Position numbers and translations under genes: made by a program
Shown here: in pieces, positions 1-6,535 of the stretch
How positions within the stretch are numbered: the stretch's first letter is position 1
Layout: each line of letters begins with the position of its first letter
Assembly: GCA_900542555.1 (NCBI GenBank)
Contig: UQNU01000078.1
Location: 1 to 6,583 of the forward strand
From: an uncultured Collinsella sp.
Lineage (GTDB): Bacteria > Actinomycetota > Coriobacteriia > Coriobacteriales > Coriobacteriaceae
DNA: 6,583 nt
Direction of reading: 5' to 3'
Notes under the pieces: model-generated
What the model saw: only the letters and a program-made list of their open reading frames with translations
Told to the model about the DNA's origin: nothing
Database searches by the model: none

Positions 1-65
1 TTCGGTCGCACGGAGAGCATTTCCCAGTTGACAAAACTATAGGAACACCCCCCGTCCAAAAAAGA

Positions 66-1280
66 CTAGTTATTGAAGCGTGATTGGCGGCCGAAGGAAA
101 GGGCGCTGTCGCCGAATTTGTCTCGGACGGCGTCGATGGCGACGGAGAGGTCGCGGCGGTCGCTGGATTGGGCTCCGCGGTCATCGATCTCGCAGAACAG
201 GTCAGTCTGGATGCCGCCTTGGTGGTCGAAGTCGCTCATACCGATGCCTGCTAAGCGAACATGCATGCCTTCCTGCCAGATGTTGTCGAGCAGTTCGAGT
301 GCAACCGCCACGAAGATGTTCTCATCGTCGGTCGGATGAGGCAGCCGGCGCTGTGCCGTACGCCCGCTTCCATACGAATACTTGAGCTTGAGCGTCACCG
401 TGGCGCCCGTTAGTCCCTGACGGCGCAGGCGACGTCCCACTGACTCTCCCAACAGCGCAATCGCCGCCTCAATATCCCCACGCTCAGTTAAATCTTTAGC
501 AAAGGTGCGTTCATTGCTGACCGACTTGACCTCGCGCTCTTCATCGAGACTCGTGACTTCGGAGATTTCGAGTCCCAGCGCACGCTGGCGCATGCGTTCG
601 CCGTTGACGCCAAAAATAGAGGCCAGTGTGGACTCAGGCGCGCGCGAAAGCTCGCCGAGGGTGTAGATGCGCATGCGGCGCAGTCGCTCCTCGGCCGAGC
701 GTCCGATGCCGCTCATGGCAGATACCGGCAGCGCGGCCAAAAAGCGCTGCTCGGTTCCGGGGCGCACAATCGTCAATCCAAACGGCTTGTCACGCTCGCT
801 TGCGATCTTTGCGACCGTCTTGTTGCAGCCCACGCCAATGGAACAGGTCACTCCCAGTCCTGCCACGCGGTCGCTTATACGTCGCGCAACCAGCAGCGGG
901 TCTTCGGGCGCAAAGCGACCCGGTGTGATATCGATAAAGGCTTCGTCGATGGATACGCGCTCCACGTGCGGGGTCTCGTCGGCGAGAATCGCCATGACCC
1001 GCGCGCTCACCTCGCGGTAGCGGTCGAAGTGCCCGTGTGTCCAAATGGCCTGAGGACACAGACGCCGTGCCTCGGCCGAGGGCATGGCGGAGTGCACGCC
1101 AAAGCGACGTGCCTCATATGAACACGTGGACACGACGCCACGCGAATCGGCGTCTCCGCCCACGATGAGCGGTTTTCCGCGCCATTCGGGATGGTCGAGC
1201 ATCTCCACGCTCGCAAAAAACGCATCGAGGTCCATCAGGCCCACCGCTGGACCCGTCCAGGGAGGCGGCGTGACGCCCAT
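66..1280 (-). CDS. dinB: DNA polymerase IV (Y-family translesion polymerase)
   Basis: Error-prone Y-family polymerase that extends primers past damaged template bases, working with the sliding clamp at stalled forks. Residue numbers here count from the upstream ATG at 1319. The palm motif MDLDAFFASVE carries the metal-binding Asp30, with Phe35 as the likely steric gate. SIDEAF gives the catalytic pair Asp125-Glu126, and SIGVGCNKTVAKIASERDKP (160-179) is the conserved family block. A helix-hairpin-helix-like stretch (about 200-230) and the little-finger domain follow. QTDLF (371-375, bases 195-209) fits the QxxLF clamp-binding motif, followed by the usual DAVRDKFG tail. I prefer the start at 1280 (Met14, 404 aa) because GAGGA lies 5 bases before it; the ATG at 1319 has no ribosome binding site. 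The gene is divergent from rpsP. I see no SOS box. Function is near certain; the start is less so. Confidence 0.96.
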   Translation of the reverse strand: MGVTPPPWTGPAVGLMDLDAFFASVEMLDHPEWRGKPLIVGGDADSRGVVSTCSYEARRFGVHSAMPSAEARRLCPQAIWTHGHFDRYREVSARVMAILADETPHVERVSIDEAFIDITPGRFAPEDPLLVARRISDRVAGLGVTCSIGVGCNKTVAKIASERDKPFGLTIVRPGTEQRFLAALPVSAMSGIGRSAEERLRRMRIYTLGELSRAPESTLASIFGVNGERMRQRALGLEISEVTSLDEEREVKSVSNERTFAKDLTERGDIEAAIALLGESVGRRLRRQGLTGATVTLKLKYSYGSGRTAQRRLPHPTDDENIFVAVALELLDNIWQEGMHVRLAGIGMSDFDHQGGIQTDLFCEIDDRGAQSSDRRDLSVAIDAVRDKFGDSALSFGRQSRFNN

Positions 1281-1325
1281 GGCATCCTCATAACCGTATG
1301 TATGTTCGCGTCTTTCCATGTCATG

Positions 1326-1331
1326 AGTATA
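1326..1331 (-). promoter_or_regulatory. dinB: Possible -10 box for dinB
   Basis: On the minus strand this reads TATACT, 5 of 6 matches to the TATAAT consensus. Transcription would begin near 1319, leaving a leader of about 40 bases that contains the GAGGA site for the start at 1280. No convincing -35 box lies 16-18 bases upstream, so this is a weak prediction. Initiation at the very ATG of 1319 (leaderless) is the alternative reading. Confidence 0.3.
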
Positions 1332-1363
1332 CCGCGCAGCTCATGTGGGGTGCGTGTATGTGC

Positions 1364-1391
1364 TTGCAAATCCCGAATTCTTGTCTAAGAT
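1364..1391 (+). promoter_or_regulatory. Candidate promoter P1 for the rpsP operon
   Basis: TTGCAA (1364-1369) and TAAGAT (1386-1391) are separated by 16 bases, each matching 4 of 6 positions of the primary sigma consensus. Transcription would start near 1398, giving a leader of about 120 bases before rpsP. It lies in the more A/T-rich divergent region, where a promoter for the operon is expected. It competes with the second candidate downstream; sequence alone does not decide between them. Confidence 0.4.
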
Positions 1392-1435
1392 ATGGATTTG
1401 CCCTCGACTACACCGAAGAAGTTGGTCTCACGGAC

Positions 1436-1464
1436 TTCACCTGCCCGCGTCGATGGCGTATTAT
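1436..1464 (+). promoter_or_regulatory. Candidate promoter P2 for the rpsP operon
   Basis: TTCACC (1436-1441, 4 of 6 matches) and TATTAT (1459-1464, 5 of 6 matches) are separated by exactly 17 bases. Transcription would start near 1471, giving a leader of about 50 bases. It may act alone or in tandem with P1. Its box scores and spacing are slightly better than those of P1. Confidence 0.38.
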
Positions 1465-1486
1465 GTTCAACTGTTTGTTTGTAGTT

Positions 1487-1501
1487 GCAGCCTAAAGCTG
1501 C
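1487..1501 (+). other. Small hairpin in the rpsP leader
   Basis: GCAGC, a five-base loop CTAAA, then GCTGC form a perfect 5-bp stem ending 6 bases before the rpsP ribosome binding site. Both candidate transcripts would contain it. There is no T-run after it, so it is not a terminator. It could influence ribosome access or be a protein-binding leader element, but a stem this short also arises by chance. Confidence 0.3.
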
Positions 1502-1507
1502 TTGGTT

Positions 1508-1514
1508 GGAGGAG
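1508..1514 (+). promoter_or_regulatory. rpsP: Ribosome binding site fixing the rpsP TTG start
   Basis: GGAGGAG lies 6 bases before the TTG at 1521, ideal spacing. The downstream codons give the canonical S16 N-terminus (M)AVKIRLARHG, so this site decides the non-ATG start and excludes the in-frame TTG at 1485. Confidence 0.88.
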
Positions 1515-1520
1515 TTTCCT

Positions 1521-1862
1521 TTGGCAGTCAAGATTCGCCTTGCTCGTCACGGCGCTAAGAAGCGTCCGTACTACCGTGTCGTCGTCGCCGATTCCCGCGC
1601 CCCGCGTGACGGTCGTATCATCGAGGAGGTTGGCCGCTACAACCCGATGACCGCCCCCAAGACCATCAACCTCGACCTCGAGAAGATCGCCGACTGGCAG
1701 TCCAAGGGCGCTCAGCTCACCGACGCCGTCGCCGCTCTGGTCAAGGCCGCCAACGAGGGCGAGAAGACCGAGACCGTCGTCAAGAAGTCCAAAAAGCAGC
1801 TCGCCAAAGAGGCCGAGGCCGCTAAGGCTGCCGCTGAGGCCGCTGAGGGCGCCGAGGAGTAA
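1521..1862 (+). CDS. rpsP: 30S ribosomal protein S16
   Basis: Small-subunit protein that binds 16S rRNA in the body of the 30S particle and helps its assembly. The protein has 113 residues. Residues 1-77 are the S16 fold, with the hallmark stretch AVKIRLARHGAKKRPYYRVV followed by ADSRAPRDGR and EEVGRYNP. The last 36 residues are a low-complexity Lys/Glu/Ala tail, making it longer than the common 80-90 residues; similar tails are known in actinobacterial S16. The start is TTG, chosen from the strong GGAGGAG site and the family N-terminus. It is the first gene of the operon and ends 3 bases before khpA, and its last codons contain the ribosome binding site of khpA. Base use is typical of the neighbours. 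Confidence 0.97.
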   Translation: MAVKIRLARHGAKKRPYYRVVVADSRAPRDGRIIEEVGRYNPMTAPKTINLDLEKIADWQSKGAQLTDAVAALVKAANEGEKTETVVKKSKKQLAKEAEAAKAAAEAAEGAEE

Positions 1863-1865
1863 ATC

Positions 1866-2150
1866 GTGCCTGAGGTTGACGCTGCACAGCTCGAGGGTGA
1901 GGCAATGCTCTCAGATCGCATCGCCGATCTCGTCGAATATCTCGTTGTTCAGATCGTCGACGACCCGGATTCCGTGAGCCTTGAGGTCATCGATGGTGAC
2001 GACGCCTCTACGATTGAGGTTTCGGTCGCCGAGGATGACGTCGCTAAGGTCATCGGCCGTCGTGGCCGTACCATTAAGGCCATTCGCACGCTCGCCCGTG
2101 CACTGGCCGCTCGCCTCGACACTGCTGTCGAGGTAGAGGTTCTGGGCTAG
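1866..2150 (+). CDS. khpA: KH-domain RNA-binding protein KhpA
   Basis: Small cytoplasmic RNA-binding protein of the KhpA (YlqC) family. In Gram-positive bacteria it pairs with KhpB and binds many RNAs, affecting growth and cell shape; the exact role here is inferred. The protein has 94 residues: a short N-terminal extension, a helix (LSDRIADLVEYLVVQIVDDP), then one KH domain whose GxxG loop is G-R-R-G within VIGRRGRTIKAIR. The GTG start at 1866 has GAGGAG (1854-1859) at 6-base spacing. An ATG at 1905 (codon 14), behind GAGGG with 7 bases, would give 81 residues, closer to the usual family length, so the first 13 residues are uncertain. Its place between rpsP and rimM is the standard location of this gene. 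Confidence 0.92.
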   Translation: MPEVDAAQLEGEAMLSDRIADLVEYLVVQIVDDPDSVSLEVIDGDDASTIEVSVAEDDVAKVIGRRGRTIKAIRTLARALAARLDTAVEVEVLG

Positions 2151-2154
2151 GACC

Positions 2155-2676
2155 TTGAGGTCCCAGTACAAAAACATCGCCCGTGTGGTCAAGCCGCACG
2201 GGAGGAAGGGGGAGGTCCTCGCGCAGCCGCTGCGGGGGCTTCCTTCTGTATTAGAGCCGGGTATGCGCGTCGCCCTGACGCCGCCGGCGCTCAAGCGCGA
2301 CCGCTTTTGCACGGTCGTGTCCGTCACCGATACGGGCGATGGCGATCTGGTCTCGTTTGAGGGCATTGACGACTTGACGGCCGCCGAGGGCATCACGGGA
2401 TGCTACGTGCTGGCAAATCGTGACGATTTTGAGGTCGATTCGCTCGACGCTGCCTATACCGATCTGATGGGTCGCGAGGTGGTCGACGAGCGCTTCGGTT
2501 TACTCGGCACGATCGTCGAGATTATGTCGACGCCTGCTAACGATGTTTGGGTTGTCGAGGGCGATCGGTACGGCGAGGTGCTGATTCCCGTGATCGAGCA
2601 GGTTGTGCTCGATCTTCCCGACACAGGAACAATTTCCGTCCACGTGATGGACGGCCTGATCGATATGGACAAGTAG
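2155..2676 (+). CDS. rimM: Ribosome maturation factor RimM
   Basis: Assembly factor that binds S19 and helps the 30S head mature, including late 16S rRNA processing. The protein has 173 residues, usual for the family. The N-terminal barrel begins with NIARVVKPHGRKGEV, the RimM signature (I-x-x-x-x-x-x-HG-x-x-G-E-V). The C-terminal PRC-barrel covers about 103-172, with DLMGREVVDERFGLLGTI and the family motif LIPVIEQVV. The start is TTG at 2155: the frame has a stop at 2134 and no other start before the signature. AGGA sits only 2 bases before it, so initiation probably depends on ribosomes finishing khpA, 4 bases upstream. The next gene, trmD, begins 10 bases after the stop. Confidence 0.95.
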   Translation: MRSQYKNIARVVKPHGRKGEVLAQPLRGLPSVLEPGMRVALTPPALKRDRFCTVVSVTDTGDGDLVSFEGIDDLTAAEGITGCYVLANRDDFEVDSLDAAYTDLMGREVVDERFGLLGTIVEIMSTPANDVWVVEGDRYGEVLIPVIEQVVLDLPDTGTISVHVMDGLIDMDK

Positions 2677-2686
2677 GGAGGACAAC

Positions 2687-3445
2687 ATGCTGATCGAGAC
2701 CCTTTCGGTCTTTCCCGAGATGTTTGAGCCCGTCATGTCCACATCGATTTTGGGCCGCGCCCGCAAGGCCGGCCTTTTTGATTTTAAGGCGTATAACCTG
2801 CGCGACTGGACGCACGACCGCCATCGTACCGTCGATGACGAGCCGTACGGCGGCGGGCAGGGCATGCTCATGAAGGTCGAGCCTATTGCCGAGGCCATCG
2901 AGGCCATCAGCTCCGAGGGTCCCAAGCCCACCGTAGTGTTCTTCACCCCCTGTGGCGAGCCCTTTACGCAGCATGTGGCCGAGCGCCTGCTCAAAAGTGA
3001 GCGCCTGCTGTTTGTGTGCAGCCGCTACGAGGGCGTCGACGAGCGTGCGTATGCGTATGCCGATGAGCGTCTGTCGATCGGCGACTACGTGCTTACGGGT
3101 GGCGAACTTCCCGCTATGGTCGTTGCCGATGCCGTCGTACGCCTGATTCCCGGCGCCCTGGGCGACGAGATGAGCAATGTGGACGAGTCGTTCTCGACCG
3201 CCGAGGACGGAGGCCTGCTCGAGTACGCGCAGTACACCCGTCCCGCCGAGTTCAACGGCGAGGGCGTGCCGCCGGTGCTCGTGAGTGGCGATCACGCCAA
3301 GGTCGATGCCTGGCGTCGCAAGAACGCCATCGAGCGCACCTGCCGCTGGCGTCCCGATCTGATCGAGACGGCGCGCCTTACGCCCGAGGAGCGCGCTTAC
3401 GCGCAGGAGATTTTGGACGCTTCGTATTCGCAGAGCGAGGAGTGA
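2687..3445 (+). CDS. trmD: tRNA (guanine-N1-)-methyltransferase TrmD
   Basis: Uses S-adenosylmethionine to methylate N1 of G37, beside the anticodon, in tRNAs that read CNN codons and some others. This prevents +1 frameshifting, and the gene is usually essential. The protein has 252 residues, normal for the SPOUT family. The N-terminus MLIETLSVFPEMFEPV, DEPYGGGQGMLMKVEP (51-66) and the trefoil-knot segments SRYEGVDER (112-120) and SIGDYVLTGGELP (130-142) are diagnostic. YTRP (183-186) and PPVLVSGDH (195-203) follow. Asp174, in AEDGGLLE, is the likely general base by position, in a loop slightly longer than in the enterobacterial enzyme. The ATG has GGGAGGA (2676-2682) before it, overlapping the rimM stop. 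The stop lies 2 bases before the preferred lepB start. Confidence 0.97.
   Translation: MLIETLSVFPEMFEPVMSTSILGRARKAGLFDFKAYNLRDWTHDRHRTVDDEPYGGGQGMLMKVEPIAEAIEAISSEGPKPTVVFFTPCGEPFTQHVAERLLKSERLLFVCSRYEGVDERAYAYADERLSIGDYVLTGGELPAMVVADAVVRLIPGALGDEMSNVDESFSTAEDGGLLEYAQYTRPAEFNGEGVPPVLVSGDHAKVDAWRRKNAIERTCRWRPDLIETARLTPEERAYAQEILDASYSQSEE
3437..3442 (+). promoter_or_regulatory. lepB: Ribosome binding site deciding the lepB start
   Basis: GAGGAG inside the last codons of trmD lies 5 bases before the ATG at 3448. The in-frame GTG at 3442 would begin on the last base of this site, so it cannot use it. This favours the ATG and shortens the protein by two residues. Confidence 0.7.
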
Positions 3446-3447
3446 GA

Positions 3448-4011
3448 ATGGTTCCATCGCAGCATTCCGCGTTGAGAGGCGCTTTTGAGTGGATCGCGGT
3501 CATCGCGATCGCATTGGTCGCCACCTTCTTGATTCGCTCGTTTGTGGTCGAGCCCTTTGTGGTGCCCACCGGCTCCATGGAGTCCACGATCGAGATTGGC
3601 GACCAGATCCTGGCACAAAAGGTGAGCCTAGAGCTCGGTCAGCCCGTCAAGCAGGGCGATATCGTGGTGTTTCACAACCCCGATGGCACCTCCGAGCATG
3701 ATGTTCTTGTCAAGCGTGTCATTGCCACGGCCGGCCAGACGGTCGACCTGCAGGATGGCAAGGTGGTCGTTGACGGCCAAGCGCTCGACGAGGACTATAC
3801 GACGGGCATGAGCTGGCCACTTTCGGTCCAAGCGCCCGGCGCTCAGGTAAGCTATCCCTACACCGTTCCCGACGGGTGCGTGTGGGTGATGGGCGACAAC
3901 CGCGAAAACTCTGCCGACTCACGTTATTTTGGTCCCGTCGATCGCTCTGATTTGATCGCTGTGGCGCTTGTGCGCTACTGGCCGCTCAACCGCATCGGCG
4001 CTATCGACTAA
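3448..4011 (+). CDS. lepB: Signal peptidase I
   Basis: Membrane serine protease of family S26 that removes signal peptides from exported proteins on the outer face of the cytoplasmic membrane. The protein has 187 residues, the compact Gram-positive form with one N-terminal anchor (about 12-31, EWIAVIAIALVATFLIRSF). The nucleophile is Ser43 in PTGSMESTI, and the general-base lysine is Lys89 in VLVKRVIATAGQTV. The last conserved box, GDNRENSADSRYFGPV (149-164), is intact, so the enzyme should be active. It starts 2 bases after trmD and is probably translated by coupling. In many actinobacteria rplS lies between trmD and lepB; here it is absent. After the stop there is a 59-base gap with no clear terminator. 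Confidence 0.95.
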   Translation: MVPSQHSALRGAFEWIAVIAIALVATFLIRSFVVEPFVVPTGSMESTIEIGDQILAQKVSLELGQPVKQGDIVVFHNPDGTSEHDVLVKRVIATAGQTVDLQDGKVVVDGQALDEDYTTGMSWPLSVQAPGAQVSYPYTVPDGCVWVMGDNRENSADSRYFGPVDRSDLIAVALVRYWPLNRIGAID

Positions 4012-4070
4012 AAACCGCTATAGTACAGTACCTAACCGTGTAATCGTTTCGACGAGGGGATATTAGAGGC

Positions 4071-4982
4071 ATGAACGCTTCATCGCTTTCCTTCCAAGAC
4101 ATCATCCTGCGCCTCCAGCAGTACTGGGGCGAGCAGGGCTGCGTCATTATGCAGCCCTATGACTCCGAGGTCGGTGCCGGTACTTTCCATACCGCGACCA
4201 CGCTGCGCTCGCTCGGTCCCGCCGAGTGGCGCACCTGCTATGCGCAGCCCTGCCGCCGTCCCGCCGACGGCCGCTACGGTGAGAACCCCAACCGCATGCA
4301 GCACTACTATCAGTTCCAGGTGCTCATCAAGCCCTCGCCGGTCAACGCCCAGGAGCTCTACCTGGGTTCGCTGGCCGCCATTGGCCTGGACCCAAACGAC
4401 CATGACGTCCGCTTTGTCGAGGACGACTGGGAGAGCCCGACCCTTGGCGCCTGGGGCCTTGGCTGGGAGGTCTGGCTCAACGGCATGGAGGTCACGCAGT
4501 TTACGTACTTCCAGCAGGTGGGCGGCATCGAGGTCGACCCCGTGCCCGTCGAGATCACCTATGGCCTGGAGCGTATCGCCATGTACGCCCAGGGCGTCAA
4601 CTCGGTCTACGACCTGGTGTGGAGCTACCTGCCCGACGGCACGCCCATGACCTATGGCGACGTGTTCCTCGAGAACGAGCGCGAGTTCAGCGCCTACAAC
4701 TTTGAGGTTGCCAACGTCGAGATGATGCGTCAGAAGTTTGACGACTACGAGGCCGAGTGCCACTCCTGTCTGGAGCGCAAGCTGCCGCTGCCGGCGTACG
4801 ACTGCGTCATGAAGTGCAGCCACGCCTTCAACCTGCTCGATGCCCGTGGCGCGCTGTCCGCGGTCGAGCGTGCCAACTACATCCTGCGCGTCCGCGCCGT
4901 CGCCAAGGCGTGCTGCGAGGCCTACATGGCCGAGGTCGCCGGAGTCAACGAGAATGCCGACCAGGAAGGCGAGGTGGCGTAA
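4071..4982 (+). CDS. glyQ: Glycyl-tRNA synthetase alpha subunit
   Basis: Catalytic alpha subunit of the bacterial tetrameric glycyl-tRNA synthetase (class II), which activates glycine with ATP and, with GlyS, charges tRNA-Gly. The protein has 303 residues, the normal length. The N-terminus SFQDIILRLQQYWGEQGCVI, motif 2 (CYAQPCRRPADGRYGENPNR, 56-75) and motif 3 (EITYGLERIAMYAQ, 161-174) are all present. Initiation signals are odd: AGAGG ends 1 base before the ATG and GAGGGG lies 11 bases before it, so neither spacing is ideal. A 4-bp stem with a TTCG loop (4044-4055) overlaps the second. TATAGT at 4019-4024 resembles a -10 box but has no -35 partner, so read-through from lepB is possible. glyS starts 3 bases after the stop. 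Confidence 0.98.
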   Translation: MNASSLSFQDIILRLQQYWGEQGCVIMQPYDSEVGAGTFHTATTLRSLGPAEWRTCYAQPCRRPADGRYGENPNRMQHYYQFQVLIKPSPVNAQELYLGSLAAIGLDPNDHDVRFVEDDWESPTLGAWGLGWEVWLNGMEVTQFTYFQQVGGIEVDPVPVEITYGLERIAMYAQGVNSVYDLVWSYLPDGTPMTYGDVFLENEREFSAYNFEVANVEMMRQKFDDYEAECHSCLERKLPLPAYDCVMKCSHAFNLLDARGALSAVERANYILRVRAVAKACCEAYMAEVAGVNENADQEGEVA

Positions 4983-4985
4983 GCC

Positions 4986-6535
4986 ATGGCAGACGCTAAG
5001 GATTTCCTGTTTGAGATCGGTACGGAGGAAATGCCCTCTGCACCGCTGAACAATGCCGTCAAGCAGCTTGGCACCATGATCGCCAAGGGTCTCGACGAGG
5101 CCGGTCTGGCCCACGGCGAGGTCCGTGTGATCTCGAGTCCGCGTCGCCTGGCTGCACTCGTTGCCGACGTCGCCACCGCGACCGATGAGGTTCACGAGGT
5201 CAAGCGTGGCCCCGCGGCCAACATTGCCTTCGACGCTGACGGTAACGCCACCAAGGCCGCCCAGGGCTTTGCCCGCAAGTGCGGTGTGGCTGCCGAGGAC
5301 CTGGTCCGTCGCGAGGATACTGACGGTCGCGAGTATGTGTTCGCCGAGAAGAACATTCCCTCCGCACCGGCTACGCCGATTCTGACCGCTCTGTGCGAGA
5401 AAACCATTGCCGGCCTGCAGTGGCCCAACTACCGCTCCCAGCGCTGGGGCCACGAGCACGCCACGTTCGTGCGTCCGGTCCGTTGGATCTGCTGCCTTTT
5501 GGGCGAGGATGTTGTTCCCGTGTCGTTTGCCGACGTGACGAGTGGCAACACCACGCGTGGTCATCGCGTACTTGGCCCTGGTGACCATGTGGTTGCCAGC
5601 CCCGCCGTCTACGAGCAGGTGCTCGAGGACGCCGGTGTGCTTTCTGCCGAGCGTCGCCGTGAGGCCATTCTTGCCGGTATCGCCGAGGTCGAGGCCGCTC
5701 GCCCCGGCTGCCATGTCGATACGCCCAAGAAGGTCTTTGAGGAGGTCATTAACCTCTGCGAGTGGCCGACGGTGCTCGTCGGTACCTTCGATGAGGAGTT
5801 CCTTAAGGTCCCGCACGAGATCATCTGCGAGTCCATGCTCACCAACCAGCGCTACTTCCCGATCTATGACGGCGAGGGCAAGCTCACGCGTGAGTTCGTG
5901 GTCGTCTCCAACAGCAAACCCGAGAACGCCGAGCGCGTGATCGACGGCAACGAGCGCGTCGTGCGCGCCCGTCTGGACGACGCAAAGTTCTTCTACGAGG
6001 AGGACCTGAAGATCTCCCTCGACGAGTTCCGTGAGCGTCTGGCCAAGGTTGCCTTCCAGGAGAAGCTCGGTAGCGTGCTCGCCAAGTCCGAGCGCATCGA
6101 GCAGCTCGCGCTCGCTATCGCCCGCGAGGCTCACCTGGGCGCCCATCTTGCCGCCGACGCTGCTCGCGCCGCGCACCTGTGCAAGGCTGACCTGGTGTCC
6201 AACGCCGTCGTCGAGTTCACGAGCCAGCAGGGCGTGATGGGCGGTTATTACGCGACCGCGATGGGGGAGAACGACGGGGTCGCCCATGCTATTCGCGATC
6301 ACTATCGTCCTCGCTTTGCCGGTGACGAGCTGCCCGAGGGCACCGCTGGCTGCATCGTGGCCTGCGCCGACAAGCTCGATACCATCGCCGGTATCTTTTC
6401 CATCGGCGAGCCCCCGACCGGCTCTTCGGACCCCTACGCGCTGCGTCGTGCCGCTATCGGCATCATCAACATCCTGCGCGACCGCCTGCCGATCGACCCC
6501 ACGTCGCTCATTGACTTCGCCCTCGAGCTCTACAG
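4986..6535 (+). CDS. glyS: Glycyl-tRNA synthetase beta subunit, 3' end missing
   Basis: Beta subunit that binds tRNA-Gly and is needed by GlyQ for aminoacylation. The frame opens with ATG behind GAGGTGG (4971-4977, 8-base spacing) and reads without a stop or frameshift. The N-terminal signature FLFEIGTEEMP (residues 8-18), RLDDAKFFYEEDL (329-341) and GIFSIGEPPTGSSDPYALRR (469-488) are typical. The last certain residue is Tyr516. After two more genuine bases the sequence becomes sequencing adapter at 6536, and the frame stays open through it as an artificial tail ending in LLYTSDAADEARSV. About 170 residues, including the C-terminal anticodon-binding region, are missing from a family of about 690 residues. 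This is an assembly end, not a broken gene. Confidence 0.96.

Noticed and set aside
28..43. TTGACA with TATAGG as a plus-strand promoter
   Set aside because: The two boxes are only 4 bases apart, and nothing sits about 17 bases downstream of TTGACA.
54..66. Terminator for dinB (six T on the minus strand just after the stop)
   Set aside because: No GC-rich hairpin precedes the T-run; only a 3-bp pairing could be made nearby, and it lies on the wrong side.
1291..1309. LexA-type SOS box near the dinB start (CGAAC on the minus strand)
   Set aside because: The half-site CGAAC is present, but the partner GTTC is not at the required spacing; what follows is ATACATACGGTT.
1485..1520. Upstream in-frame TTG as the start of rpsP
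   Set aside because: It would add 12 residues absent from the S16 family, would place the strong GGAGGAG site inside the gene, and has no ribosome binding site of its own.
2537..3457. A 306-codon minus-strand open frame opposite rimM and trmD
   Set aside because: It has the same codon-bias origin as the larger antisense frame, with no family motif; trmD on the plus strand is unmistakable.
4012..4070. Glycine-responsive T-box or riboswitch before glyQ
   Set aside because: The gap is only 59 bases, too short for a T-box with its stem I and antiterminator, and has no terminator hairpin.
4080..6302. A 740-codon open frame on the minus strand across glyQ and glyS
   Set aside because: It lies wholly antisense to two well-recognised genes, resembles no family I know, and is Leu/Val/Gly/His-rich as expected from the complement of G/C-biased codons. 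It is a shadow of third-position bias.
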